A stretch of 28,975 bases of DNA from a virus. Positions 1 through 7,825 of this stretch are shown here, one piece after another; position 1 is the first letter of the stretch, and every line of letters begins with the position of its first letter. The DNA is taken from IMG/VR virus record IMGVR_UViG_3300018481_000058, positions 1 through 28,975 of that record; one strand, written 5' to 3'. Below the pieces are notes generated by a model that was not told the origin of the DNA, ran no database searches, and saw only the letters and a program-made list of their open reading frames with translations. The position numbers and the translations under genes are program-made.

Positions 1-1239
1 CCCGATCAGGATCGCGACGAGTACAGGCGGAATCGTCACGAGCACGTAATCTTGCCATCGCCAATTCGTCGGCGTCGGAAACACCGACGCGGGCCGAGCG
101 CGTGCGTGCCACTGCCCGACCATCGTGCCGCCGAACGTCGTAAGGTTCGCCGGCTCGATCGAGGCCGTGCTCGTGTCGTACACGTGGCAAAAGCTATTGT
201 TCGAGCACTTGGCATTACTCAAGTCGTTGTCATCCCACGACCAGGAAAGCCACCCGATCCCGTTTTGCTCGGCCACGTGGATCACGCGCTCGGGTGTGAT
301 CATCGTCGGCGACGGCCCTATGTTGCGGCCGGGGCCGAACTCACCGACGACGACGGCGAGCCCGGTGCCGTGTAGTGCGGCGAGCGTCGGCGCGAGATCG
401 TGTTGACCGTTCCACGATGGCGGCACCCCACCGGCCGAATCGGACCAGTTGCCGTAAATGTGCACGTCGAAGATCACGTTCTGTTCGGCGTCGGCGGCGA
501 ACACTGCGCGGCCGTAGTTGACGATCGCCGTCGCATTTTGCCCGCACCCGGGAGCGTCAACCATGATCGCCCCGTGCCACCCGGCCGCGCGGATCCTCGG
601 TATCGCCGACACATACGCGTCGCGCCACTTGATCGGATCGTCACCCCATTCGTTCGCGATGTTGAGGATCATGAGCCGCTCGATCTGAGCGTACTTTTTC
701 GCGTCTCTTACCCACCGATTGACCATCGTCTCAAACGAGCCGGTGTCACTCTTACACGTGCCGTCCCAATACCCCGGCACGGCGACGGCCCTACCGAACG
801 TGGTCGATCCTCCGATGTTTGGCGATTGCATGTCTGCAATAGTCCGATCGGGATCGTTTGAAAAATGCACGAGCCAACGAGTCGTGTTTGACGCGGTGTG
901 GCCGAGCCCTTGAGCCCAGTTATCTTGGTGAGTTTTATTCGTTCCACGTGGTCGAAACTCGACGCCGTTGCCGTCGAACAACTCGGTACCGACGACATAG
1001 AAACCGTGCCCCTTACTCGCGGGAGGCCGGTTTGACGTCGGTGGCGGCCCGGCGTCGACCACGGGTGGCGGCCCGGCGTCCGGCACCGGCACACCGGCGT
1101 CGGCCTCGGGTGGTGCGCCACCGTCGACGACGACGATCGGCGGCCCGTCGGGGCACGTGAGCGACACGGTTGCCGTTTGCGCGACGGCGACGAACGCCGG
1201 CACGAGCACCGCGAGCAGGACTAGCGCTAGAGCTTTCAT
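1..1239 (-). CDS. Exported glycoside hydrolase family 5 enzyme (cellulase/mannanase type), 3'-truncated by the window edge
   Basis: The frame is open for 413 codons from the ATG at 1239 to the window edge, with no stop. Residues 1-20 form a signal peptide (Lys2, a Leu/Val/Ala core, AVA before Gln21). Residues about 40-73 are a Pro/Asp linker with repeated DAG-PPP. The catalytic domain opens with FYVVGTELFDGNGVEFRPRG, like the GH5 start 'G..L.D..G..F..RG.N'. It has the acid/base motif NIANEW (Glu197), the H-x-Y motif (His260, Tyr262) and the nucleophile motif GEFGP (Glu300); the 103-residue spacing suits GH5. WLSWSWDDND (Trp330, 333, 335) matches the end of the barrel. The last residues in view are hydrophobic (YVLVTIPPVLVAILIG) and may be a membrane anchor. 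The gene starts 30 nt after the tail fibre gene, behind AAAAGG. GH5 enzymes cleave beta-linked glucans or mannans; the substrate cannot be told. A signal peptide is odd for a virion enzyme and suggests export by the host. Confidence 0.88.
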   Translation of the reverse strand, partial: MKALALVLLAVLVPAFVAVAQTATVSLTCPDGPPIVVVDGGAPPEADAGVPVPDAGPPPVVDAGPPPTSNRPPASKGHGFYVVGTELFDGNGVEFRPRGTNKTHQDNWAQGLGHTASNTTRWLVHFSNDPDRTIADMQSPNIGGSTTFGRAVAVPGYWDGTCKSDTGSFETMVNRWVRDAKKYAQIERLMILNIANEWGDDPIKWRDAYVSAIPRIRAAGWHGAIMVDAPGCGQNATAIVNYGRAVFAADAEQNVIFDVHIYGNWSDSAGGVPPSWNGQHDLAPTLAALHGTGLAVVVGEFGPGRNIGPSPTMITPERVIHVAEQNGIGWLSWSWDDNDLSNAKCSNNSFCHVYDTSTASIEPANLTTFGGTMVGQWHARARPASVFPTPTNWRWQDYVLVTIPPVLVAILIG

Positions 1240-1269
1240 GTTCGAACCAACCTTTTGTCCGTTCCGAAG

Positions 1270-2484
1270 TCACCGCTTGCGCCATTGCAGACGAACACGG
1301 CGCAAGCGCGACACGAGTAACCCGGCCGCGTTTGCGTTCATTGACGCGAACACGATCGTGAGTGAGGCCGCGTTCGTGATCCTCCGACCCCCGCCGAGTT
1401 CGATAATGGCCGTGGTAGTCGGCACAACCGCGTCAAGTTCCCACGTCGACAGATCGTCGGTGAAAAGCGAGTCAGCCGGGTCGGTGGCGAGCACGGTGCC
1501 GACGTTCTTCGAGTAGATGTAAACCACTCCCGAGCGATCGCGAATGAGGCATACGGCCGTGTTCGTCAACGTGGTGCGCATAGTGACGGCACCCTCACTC
1601 GCACCCGAGTAATAGTGGTGCGCGGGGTTCGTCGGGGCATTGTTGAACGCTAGCGAATACAGCCAATAGCTACGAAAGCTCGTTGTCGGCGGCACGGTTT
1701 CAAGGCCGAACCGGGTGTACTCATAGTTGCGCGCGGCATTCGTCGCGATCAGGCCGTACAAGCGCAACTCGTGCGTACCAGCGGTGAACCCCGGGATCGA
1801 GTCGGTGAGCGGGTGCGTCACGAGCGGCGCGGTTCGCGCTGCCGCGCTGTAATCCGTGTTCGCCGTCGAGTTCGCGATCGCGAGCCCGGCCGCCGCGGCA
1901 CCGACGGCAACGCTCGCGGCCGAGGCAAAGTTTACGCCTTGCCACACGTGGCCGTCGACGGTGTTCGCGCCGTTCACGAGCGACGCGGCCGGCACCGTTT
2001 CGAAGTTGGTTTCTACCGCGGTTGTCCACGAGGCACTCGCGTCAACGTACGCCTTCGTTGCGGCATCCTGCGCGCTCGTCGGGTTCGCAACGCCGGTGAG
2101 CTTGTGCGCGTTGATCGCCACGTCGGCCGTTGCCGCCGCGAGTGCCGAGGCGACGCGCGCGAACGACGTTACTTGCGCACCGGCCTCGATCCCGTCGAGT
2201 TTCGCGCCGTCGGTGGCAACGCTACGGCCGCCGTCGGCGAGCTCGGTGCCGTCGACGCCGGCCCACACGGCAACGTTGCCGGCCGTCGAGGTATCGGGGC
2301 CGCCTACGGTGCCCTCGCCGCCTCCGCCACCACCCGCGGCGATCGTGATATCGGTGCGTAGCGAACCGGGGTTGTCGACGATCGTCACCCCGTCGCCGAT
2401 GAAGTTGAGGATCTTACGCGTGGGATCAACCGGTTGTCCGGCCTTGAAAATGCGATTGACGCCGAGCAGATCGAGCAGACTCAT
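1270..2484 (-). CDS. Tail fibre / receptor-binding protein
   Basis: 404 aa from ATG 2484, with GGTGAGG as ribosome binding site. After a short N-terminal segment comes a Gly-rich run (about residues 51-56). The stretch 'KLTGVANPTSAQDAATKAYVDA' (about residues 128-148) contains the LTGVANPT..QDAATKAYV signature found in many trimeric phage tail fibres. 'AKLDGIEAGAQVT' just before it is another common fibre repeat. The C-terminal half is beta-rich by composition, unrecognised, and probably the host-recognition domain; it ends in a basic tail (RLRRVRLQWRKR). It follows the tail protein I-like gene and precedes the GH5 enzyme, the usual end of a myovirus tail cassette. A palindromic element (2501-2517) lies just upstream of the start. 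The fibre role is fairly secure; the receptor is unknown. Confidence 0.8.
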   Translation of the reverse strand: MSLLDLLGVNRIFKAGQPVDPTRKILNFIGDGVTIVDNPGSLRTDITIAAGGGGGGEGTVGGPDTSTAGNVAVWAGVDGTELADGGRSVATDGAKLDGIEAGAQVTSFARVASALAAATADVAINAHKLTGVANPTSAQDAATKAYVDASASWTTAVETNFETVPAASLVNGANTVDGHVWQGVNFASAASVAVGAAAAGLAIANSTANTDYSAAARTAPLVTHPLTDSIPGFTAGTHELRLYGLIATNAARNYEYTRFGLETVPPTTSFRSYWLYSLAFNNAPTNPAHHYYSGASEGAVTMRTTLTNTAVCLIRDRSGVVYIYSKNVGTVLATDPADSLFTDDLSTWELDAVVPTTTAIIELGGGRRITNAASLTIVFASMNANAAGLLVSRLRRVRLQWRKR

Positions 2485-2500
2485 AAAACCTCACCGTCGA

Positions 2501-2517
2501 CCAGGCTAGGTAGTACC
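2501..2517. promoter_or_regulatory. Dispersed element CCAGG-N3-GGTAGTACC upstream of the tail fibre gene
   Basis: CCAGG (2501-2505), spacer CTA, then the 9-nt palindrome GGTAGTACC (2509-2517). It sits in the 37-nt gap between the tail protein I-like gene and the tail fibre, 17-33 nt before the fibre ATG and upstream of its Shine-Dalgarno. The same bipartite layout occurs at 28104, 21862, 10906, 18959 and, on the other strand, 5986 and 18947. Binding by a regulator is inferred. Confidence 0.55.
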
Positions 2518-2521
2518 CGGC

Positions 2522-3277
2522 TCATGTCTCAACCGAGATCGCGATCTGAATGCCGCCGACGTCTCCCGAGTCGAGATCGATGTACCCGATCGCGTGCGCG
2601 TTATTCCACTCACGCGGCACCACGCGAATGTCGCGAATTAGTTCGGCACTCATGTTCGTGTCCCACACGCCGCCGTCATCCCACGTACCGGGATCGGACC
2701 ATATCCCGTCACCCTCGATCGCCACCGGCCACTTATAAAACAGTGTCCACTGTGCCCATTGCGGCGAGATCGAGCCGAGGTCGATCCACGTACGCTCAAC
2801 CGAACCGGTGGCCGGATCGAGCACGTACATTCGGCCATTCTCATAGATCAACGTGATCGGAAAGTTGTCGGGTGCAAAAAACGCGTGCACTTGAGCGAGC
2901 AGTGCATACGGGCCGCCGCGGATCCGGTGGTGATCGAGCCACGGGATCAACCGCGTCGCGTACGTCTCCTCGCTCTCGACACGGCCTCGACGGATCCGAC
3001 GTTCGCGGCCGATCAACGGGAGCGATTCGTTCGAGTAATACCCCGGGAACCGAGTCTTGACGCCGCCTCGCAACGCGTCGGCGAGCGCGTCGGTAACCGA
3101 GCCGATCGCGAACAGTACCGAGCCACCGATCGGCCCACGTAGCCACCACGGCGAGATCTGACGGATCGCATCACGGAACGTACGCAACACCGTTTGCGGG
3201 TACGCCGTCGGGCCGGTGGTAACAGGCGGGCCGATCGGCGCCGGTGGCGGCAAAAAGTACGAGGCCGACGAACTCAT
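2522..3277 (-). CDS. Baseplate/tail protein, tail protein I-like
   Basis: 251 aa, ATG at 3277 in an ATGA overlap with the gene upstream. The first 25 residues are Pro-rich. The core (about residues 35-120) contains 'AIGSVTDALADALRGGVKTRF', '..LPLIGRERRIRRG..ESEETYATRL' and 'LLAQVHAFF', the layout of phage tail proteins that join baseplate and fibre (P2 gpI / Mu gp48-type position). The second half is Trp-rich (WSDPGTWDDGGVWD). The position between baseplate J-like and tail fibre genes supports the role. Family assignment is by resemblance and synteny only. Confidence 0.6.
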   Translation of the reverse strand: MSSSASYFLPPPAPIGPPVTTGPTAYPQTVLRTFRDAIRQISPWWLRGPIGGSVLFAIGSVTDALADALRGGVKTRFPGYYSNESLPLIGRERRIRRGRVESEETYATRLIPWLDHHRIRGGPYALLAQVHAFFAPDNFPITLIYENGRMYVLDPATGSVERTWIDLGSISPQWAQWTLFYKWPVAIEGDGIWSDPGTWDDGGVWDTNMSAELIRDIRVVPREWNNAHAIGYIDLDSGDVGGIQIAISVET

Positions 3278-4323
3278 GCCGCGACCCTCGGTTGCATGAT
3301 CTTGAGGTGCGTGAGCGCAATGTCCATTGTCGCATTCTCTTGCGCGGTCTTGTCACACGCGAACACAAACCAGGTGTCCGCGGGGTTCAACGTTGGCGCA
3401 CTCAGCACGCGGTATTGCTCTACACCGCTCGCCACCGAGAAGCTTTGCATCTGGTCGGGGCCGGCCGGCAATGCCCCTGTCCACTGTCCGATCAACGGCA
3501 GGTGCCGATCCGCTGCGTATCGGTAGATACCCGGAACCCCGTCTCCGATCACATCACTTGCGTTGAGCGGTGCAACGATCGACGGCGCTAGCCGGCCCGC
3601 ATATTGCGGGTTTGACCAGTACGCGGACGTCATACCGGCCCGTTGGATCTGCAAGCCACCACCGGCAACGATCGTGATCACGTCGGCATTCGGCGCCACC
3701 GTGAGTAGCGCGCCGTACCCGAGTTGGTTCTGCCCCATTTGCGTGATCGTGCGCGGCGACGCGAGTCGCCACATGACAACGAGCGGTGCGAGCGGGTTGT
3801 AGTCCGCGAGTTGCGACAAGCGAAAGCACATTGCGCGATTGAGGTACGGCCCGGGAAACATGAATCCCGAGGTCGTCGAAATGGGATCTGGCCGAGTCAT
3901 CCGCAAGCCGGTGCCATTCAAGATCTCGCACGTCTGCGGCGTGTTCGTGATGAGCGGACCCTTGGCCCACCACTCCTTCCCGTCGATTGTGTATTGGCCG
4001 GCCGCTGTCATGAGTTGTGACGGTTGTTGCCGCAGATCTACATCGTAGATCGCGCCGAAAGTTTGCCCGCTCGTCGGCACCTCACCCGCCGCATCGTCGA
4101 CGTAGATCGTAGGATCGGCCGGCCACCCGCCGTCGCGCACGATGCTAAACGTGTTTCCAGCGCGGGTGCTTTGCGTGTAGTTGACCAGAAACGCGCCGTC
4201 ACGGTACACGCGCTCCTCGACCACGTCGAACCCCACACTGACGGCAACGACGTCGCCACTCGACGTAAACCCGAGCGGTTCATCCTTGCCGATCAAGCCG
4301 GGAGGTTTGTGAAACACCGTCAC
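3274..4323 (-). CDS. Unrecognised tail/baseplate-associated structural protein
   Basis: 349 aa from GTG 4323, in a GTGA overlap with the baseplate J-like gene; its own TGA overlaps the next ATG. I do not recognise a family. The protein is rich in Gly, Thr and aromatics, has no signal peptide or membrane segment, and looks beta-structured, as expected of an appendage protein. Lying between baseplate J-like and tail protein I-like genes, it is probably a baseplate or fibre-attachment component. A carbohydrate-binding fold is possible but not shown by any motif. Confidence 0.5.
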   Translation of the reverse strand: MTVFHKPPGLIGKDEPLGFTSSGDVVAVSVGFDVVEERVYRDGAFLVNYTQSTRAGNTFSIVRDGGWPADPTIYVDDAAGEVPTSGQTFGAIYDVDLRQQPSQLMTAAGQYTIDGKEWWAKGPLITNTPQTCEILNGTGLRMTRPDPISTTSGFMFPGPYLNRAMCFRLSQLADYNPLAPLVVMWRLASPRTITQMGQNQLGYGALLTVAPNADVITIVAGGGLQIQRAGMTSAYWSNPQYAGRLAPSIVAPLNASDVIGDGVPGIYRYAADRHLPLIGQWTGALPAGPDQMQSFSVASGVEQYRVLSAPTLNPADTWFVFACDKTAQENATMDIALTHLKIMQPRVAA

Positions 4324-5507
4324 AGCGCGGCCCCTTCACTCGGCGGAACCTGAGTGATCGACAGTGGCGTGACGGTACCGAGCACCGGAACCTGGTTGAT
4401 CGCGAGCACCACGTCGGCGGCCGGCACCTCAACGACGACGTGAAAGATCTGCGGAAATGTCGAGCCGATCGCCGTGCGAATCGCGTCGACGAACACCTTA
4501 CCCGGATCGGCACTCACGACGTTGCCGCCGATAGGCTGCCCCGACATGAATTCGACGAGTCGCCGCGCGATCGTGTCGGCGATCTCGGCCTCGGTTAGCC
4601 CGCTCGTGTTGTACATCCAAACGCGGTACGACACCGCGATCGCGAGCGGCGTTGCGCTCTCAACCCACGCGGCGATCGCGAGCGGCGCGGCCTTCGTCTG
4701 GATCGCCTCGTCGACGCACCCGAGGTCGGTGTCGAGATCGTCGACGGTGCCGGACACCTCGCCGGTGGCCGTCGCTACGTACGTCGTCACGTTGCCGAAC
4801 CCATCCTTGACGGTGCGCACCCGCGTCACCCCGATCACGGCCCCGTCGAGGCGCGTAGCGTTGCGTGCGGCGTAGCTATACGCGTCCCACGGACCCATGG
4901 GCGAGAGCGAGCCGAGCTTTTCAGAGCACCGCGCGCGCAGTGCCGGATCCTCCTCGTCGTCGCTACCGACGATCGACACCGCGTTGTCGACGGTGACACC
5001 GAGCAAGGGGGTGATAAATGTGACGACGGTGTGAGGTGCCGACGTCGACGAGGAGCCGGCCTCGAGCGCCACCACGGCAACGGTAAGGGTGGCGAGTGCG
5101 CCGAGTGAGAGCGCCTCGACGTTGCGGTATTGCTTGCCGGTGTCGGGGTTCGCGACGACGAGATCGCCGGGATCGAGCAGATAGATCCCACCACCCGTGT
5201 TGACTAGCGTTACCTCGCCGGCCGCGAACGTCGCGTATTGCTTCTCTACGCCGTACACGTACCACGCGACGAGAGCGAGCCACGAACCCGACGCGAGTTC
5301 GAGGTACCCACCCCGCGCGATCAACGCGGTGAGTTCGCTAAACGCCGACAGTATGATCGAGCAGGCCGTGATCATCGTTCGCACGACGGCGCCGGGTTTC
5401 CAACTCGTCGTGTTGGTGCCGACGGCCGCGATCACATCGTAGATCTTGCCCTCTACCTCGTCGCGAGTGAGCGGCGTTGTGAGTTGAGCGAGTGAGAAAA
5501 TGGCCAT
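4320..5507 (-). CDS. Baseplate J-like wedge protein
   Basis: 395 aa. The N-terminus (TRDEVEGKIYDVIAAVGTNT, then a long helical region) is followed by 'GSDDEEDPALRARCSEKL' and 'GPWDAYSYAARNA' (about residues 180-215), the hallmark segment of Baseplate_J / Mu gp47 proteins ('G.D.E.D..LR.R......P.G....Y...A'), then 'GVTRVRTVKDGFGNVTTYV'. These proteins form the wedges around the contractile-tail hub. Order (gp25-like, then J-like, then I-like) is the standard P2/Mu order. Length is within the usual range. The start ATG 5507 lies 1 nt after the gp25-like gene's stop. Confidence 0.88.
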   Translation of the reverse strand: MAIFSLAQLTTPLTRDEVEGKIYDVIAAVGTNTTSWKPGAVVRTMITACSIILSAFSELTALIARGGYLELASGSWLALVAWYVYGVEKQYATFAAGEVTLVNTGGGIYLLDPGDLVVANPDTGKQYRNVEALSLGALATLTVAVVALEAGSSSTSAPHTVVTFITPLLGVTVDNAVSIVGSDDEEDPALRARCSEKLGSLSPMGPWDAYSYAARNATRLDGAVIGVTRVRTVKDGFGNVTTYVATATGEVSGTVDDLDTDLGCVDEAIQTKAAPLAIAAWVESATPLAIAVSYRVWMYNTSGLTEAEIADTIARRLVEFMSGQPIGGNVVSADPGKVFVDAIRTAIGSTFPQIFHVVVEVPAADVVLAINQVPVLGTVTPLSITQVPPSEGAAL

Positions 5508-5508
5508 A

Positions 5509-5985
5509 TCAACCGATCGCTTCCAACACGGCCGCGCTCGAGGTAACCGCGAACGTGAGCGTAAAAGGGTTGAGTGTGGGGTGTGCCGCGGTGATCACCA
5601 CCGAGATCGCGAGCGTGAACGCGAGCGGATCTTGAGCCACCGTCACGACGGCCGAGTCGATCCGATCGTCTTTTGCGAGCTCGAGCGAACACCGGCCGCC
5701 GATCTCGCGTAGCTCGTCGAGGGTGGTGCCGCGGTTGCAGTACGCGCGCACGTCGATCCCGTAGTCGCGATCGTCGAGGAGCGCGCCGCGTGCCGTCGTG
5801 AGTCGACGGATCGCCGCCTCGCCGATCGCTTGCATAGAGAACGGATCAACCTCGTCGAGATCAACCGTCAGATCCGAAACGCACGCGAGGTCGGTGCCGT
5901 ACGCGAGTTCGCCGACGGGGTGCGGAACGAGCCGCACGAGCTCGGCGATCTGAGTGTCGATCGAGGTGCCGACCGTTTCGTTCAC
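5509..5985 (-). CDS. gp25-like / gpW-like baseplate wedge protein
   Basis: 158 aa from GTG 5985. The longer open frame upstream is not used: GGCGAGG lies 7 nt before this GTG, and the GTG overlaps the stop of a small upstream frame (GTGA). The core 'DPFSMQAIGEAAIRRLTTAR' followed by 'LLDDRDYGIDVRAYCNRG' matches the T4 gp25/P2 gpW pattern, in which the segment before 'PG..Y.....G.D' docks the wedge to the sheath. The Shine-Dalgarno and spacer are themselves part of the palindromic element at 5986-6002, so binding there could directly affect translation or transcription of the baseplate genes. Confidence 0.8.
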   Translation of the reverse strand: MNETVGTSIDTQIAELVRLVPHPVGELAYGTDLACVSDLTVDLDEVDPFSMQAIGEAAIRRLTTARGALLDDRDYGIDVRAYCNRGTTLDELREIGGRCSLELAKDDRIDSAVVTVAQDPLAFTLAISVVITAAHPTLNPFTLTFAVTSSAAVLEAIG

Positions 5986-6107
5986 GGTAGTACCTCGCCA
6001 GGTGAAACACCCCCAAAAATGCCGCGAATTCGCAACATTCCGGCGAGCTCGGGTATTACCCGAGACCCTACTCGAGGAGGTACTACCGTTGAAAAATCTC
6101 CGGACAT
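5982..6107 (-). CDS. Possible 41-aa small protein spanning repeat cluster A
   Basis: A short frame opens with ATG 6107, 11 nt after the stop of the preceding gene and behind GAGGG. It ends in a TGA that overlaps the GTG of the gp25-like gene. It reads straight through three GGTANTACC elements. Its C-terminus (GGVSPGEVLP) resembles the end of the HTH protein at 18940-19218 (RGITSPGQVVPI), because both are encoded by the same element. It may be a real coupling peptide, or only an open frame left by the repeat. No function can be proposed. Confidence 0.35.
   Translation of the reverse strand: MSGDFSTVVPPRVGSRVIPELAGMLRIRGIFGGVSPGEVLP
5986..6087. promoter_or_regulatory. Palindrome cluster A: three GGTANTACC elements before the gp25-like gene
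   Basis: Sites: GGTAGTACC 5986-5994 (joined by 3 nt to CCAGG 5998-6002), GGTATTACC 6052-6060, GGTACTACC 6079-6087. The last is part of a 20-nt block (6068-6087) that recurs exactly at 18995-19014. The first abuts the GTG start of the gp25-like gene. GGTATTACC is embedded in a longer palindrome, CTCGGGTATTACCCGAG (6049-6065). The region is AT-richer than its surroundings. It is a plausible operator/promoter region, but no clear -35/-10 pair is visible. Confidence 0.55.
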
Positions 6108-6118
6108 TTTCGCGGCCC

Positions 6119-6649
6119 TCACGGTGCGGTTTTGAGGATCGTCGAGAGCGCGGCCCACGTGGCCGGCACCGTCGTGAGAAATGCGATCGCGTTGCTCGCG
6201 TCGGCCGGCGACAAACCCGGCACCGAGCCGAGTCGCGCTTGCACCTCGGCACCGAACGAGCTCACCGGCCCGGTGTACGCGACGAGGTGCACCCCGGCCG
6301 CGGTTAGCGCGGCCTGAAACGAGACAATGATCGCGAGTTGCGCCTCGAGACTCGCAACCGTCGCTTGCAACGACGCGATCAAGTCGTTGATCGCCACGAT
6401 TTGCCCGAGGATCGTCGGTGGCGGCACGTTGAGCGTTATTTGCGCGTGAATCGCGGCGATCATTGCCTCGAGCGTCGAGATCTGCGTCGTGAGACTGATC
6501 GGCGTCGGCGCCCAAGATAGTAAACTCTCGATCTGTGCGAGCAGATCGGGCAACACGAGGTTGATCCCGGCCGCACCCGCAACGCCGACGGCCGCCGCAC
6601 CCGGCATCGTGCCGCCGATCGTGAGCGAGCCGAGGTACGTCGCCGTCAC
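6119..6649 (-). CDS. Hypothetical helical protein of the baseplate module
   Basis: 176 aa from GTG 6649, chosen because it forms a GTGA overlap with the hub gene's stop. It opens with a hydrophobic Gly/Ala stretch (LTIGGTMPGAAAVGVAGAAG). Then come long amphipathic helices with Ile/Leu/Gln/Glu heptad character (IESLL.., ISTLEAMIAAIHAQI, LIASLQATVASLEAQL), suggesting a coiled coil around residues 50-125. Its position between hub/spike and gp25-like genes suggests a small baseplate part or a chaperone. No family recognised. Confidence 0.6.
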   Translation of the reverse strand: MTATYLGSLTIGGTMPGAAAVGVAGAAGINLVLPDLLAQIESLLSWAPTPISLTTQISTLEAMIAAIHAQITLNVPPPTILGQIVAINDLIASLQATVASLEAQLAIIVSFQAALTAAGVHLVAYTGPVSSFGAEVQARLGSVPGLSPADASNAIAFLTTVPATWAALSTILKTAP

Positions 6650-7821
6650 GAGGCTACCTTGACCTTGCTCGAGCCGCTCGTGATCACACCGAGGGCCGTC
6701 GAGGGGGTGAACGTGATCAATCCCGAGGCCGGCGAGCCCCCCACCGTGCCCGAGAATTGCCCCGGTGGTAGCTGACACTCGACAATATCGCCTTGCCGCG
6801 CGGCCGGTGCGCCGGTGGGGCCGCCGAGCACGAGTTGCACGGGCACGAACCCCGGCCCGTCGAGCCCCGAGAACGCGAGCACGACGGGTTGCCCGCGATC
6901 ACCCTCGACGAACGCGACTAACACTTCAGTACCCGGGGTGAGGATCGCGTGTGCCCCGGCAATTCCCGGCATCACCGAGATCGGGAGCAAGTCGGGCAAC
7001 CCGGCAACCTTGCGCACGGCCTGTAGCTCGAGCCGCTCGCCGGACATGCGAACGAGGCGATAGCGGTAGTGGCCGTGCAACGCGCCGTCGGTGGTGCGCT
7101 CGACAATGGCGCGGATCAGGCCGGCAAGGTACCCGGTTCCCGTCGCGGTGCCCCCGCACCACGCGTACACACGCGCCTCGCCGGCCGTAACCCGCACCTC
7201 GAACGTGCGCACGATCTGCGGCCCGTCAATGTCGAGGAGCGCGCCGATCGACATAAGCTCGGGTGCGTCCATGGCAAGAGTCGCGATCCGCTCCCGAGGA
7301 TCGTACGCGAGCGTCGTGTACACCTTGCGCTCGAGGGGCACGGGAGGCCGCGGGCCGGCGTGCGTCACCCCGGCATAGTCGACCCACCACGGCACGCCGC
7401 CGAGCACCTCGTCGAGCACGCGGGAGGCCGGCCCGACGTCGCGCACGTAGTCTTTACCGACGCGCTCGGCGGCCGGCACGAACGAGCCGAGCGTCTCGCC
7501 GACTGCTCGAGCGGCGTCGTCGGCAACGAGTGAGGCGCGCACCCCGGCGTCGTTGTGATACTGCTTTGCCGTCACGGGGTGGCCCCACGCACCCGCGCCG
7601 GCCACGATACGCGCGCGCCGTTGCAACCCGTACGTGCCGCTCGCAACCTTACTAACCGTGCCGGTGCACTTGAGCTCGCCGATCGTGAGCACGACGCGGC
7701 CCTCGACTTTCGGATCGCTTTCGAAGTCCACGTCGGCGATCCACGGGCCGCCGTTCGACACGGTGAGCTTTGCCGCGGTACACCGTTCGCCGTCGACACC
7801 GAGGTATAGATCGTCGGCCAT
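6646..7821 (-). CDS. Baseplate hub with C-terminal spike-type OB domain
   Basis: 391 aa, ATG 7821, four nt after the previous stop. The N-terminal two thirds resemble hub proteins of the gpD / gp27 type, built of beta-barrel-like segments (LYLGVDGERCTAAKLTVSN...) with a helical insert near 'VLDEVLGGVPWWVDYAG'. Residues about 255-340 (HYRYRLVRMSG.., LLPISVMPGIAGA, TPGTEVLVAFVEGDRGQPVVL) match the OB-fold of Mu gp45/gpV/VgrG spikes, whose signature is 'P.VGDEVLV.F..GD...P.VLG'. Hub and spike therefore seem fused in one chain, as in VgrG. A separate spike gene is not seen nearby, which supports the fusion reading. Confidence 0.7.
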   Translation of the reverse strand: MADDLYLGVDGERCTAAKLTVSNGGPWIADVDFESDPKVEGRVVLTIGELKCTGTVSKVASGTYGLQRRARIVAGAGAWGHPVTAKQYHNDAGVRASLVADDAARAVGETLGSFVPAAERVGKDYVRDVGPASRVLDEVLGGVPWWVDYAGVTHAGPRPPVPLERKVYTTLAYDPRERIATLAMDAPELMSIGALLDIDGPQIVRTFEVRVTAGEARVYAWCGGTATGTGYLAGLIRAIVERTTDGALHGHYRYRLVRMSGERLELQAVRKVAGLPDLLPISVMPGIAGAHAILTPGTEVLVAFVEGDRGQPVVLAFSGLDGPGFVPVQLVLGGPTGAPAARQGDIVECQLPPGQFSGTVGGSPASGLITFTPSTALGVITSGSSKVKVAS

Positions 7822-7825
7822 GGGT

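Noticed and set aside
1771-2509. Long plus-strand open frames opposite the tail fibre gene
   Set aside because: High-GC shadow frames of the minus-strand gene; compositions dominated by Arg/Ala, no ribosome binding sites, no recognisable domains.
5986-6252. Upstream extension of the gp25-like gene
   Set aside because: It runs into the preceding gene and the palindrome cluster with no coding character; the GTG at 5985 has a good ribosome binding site.
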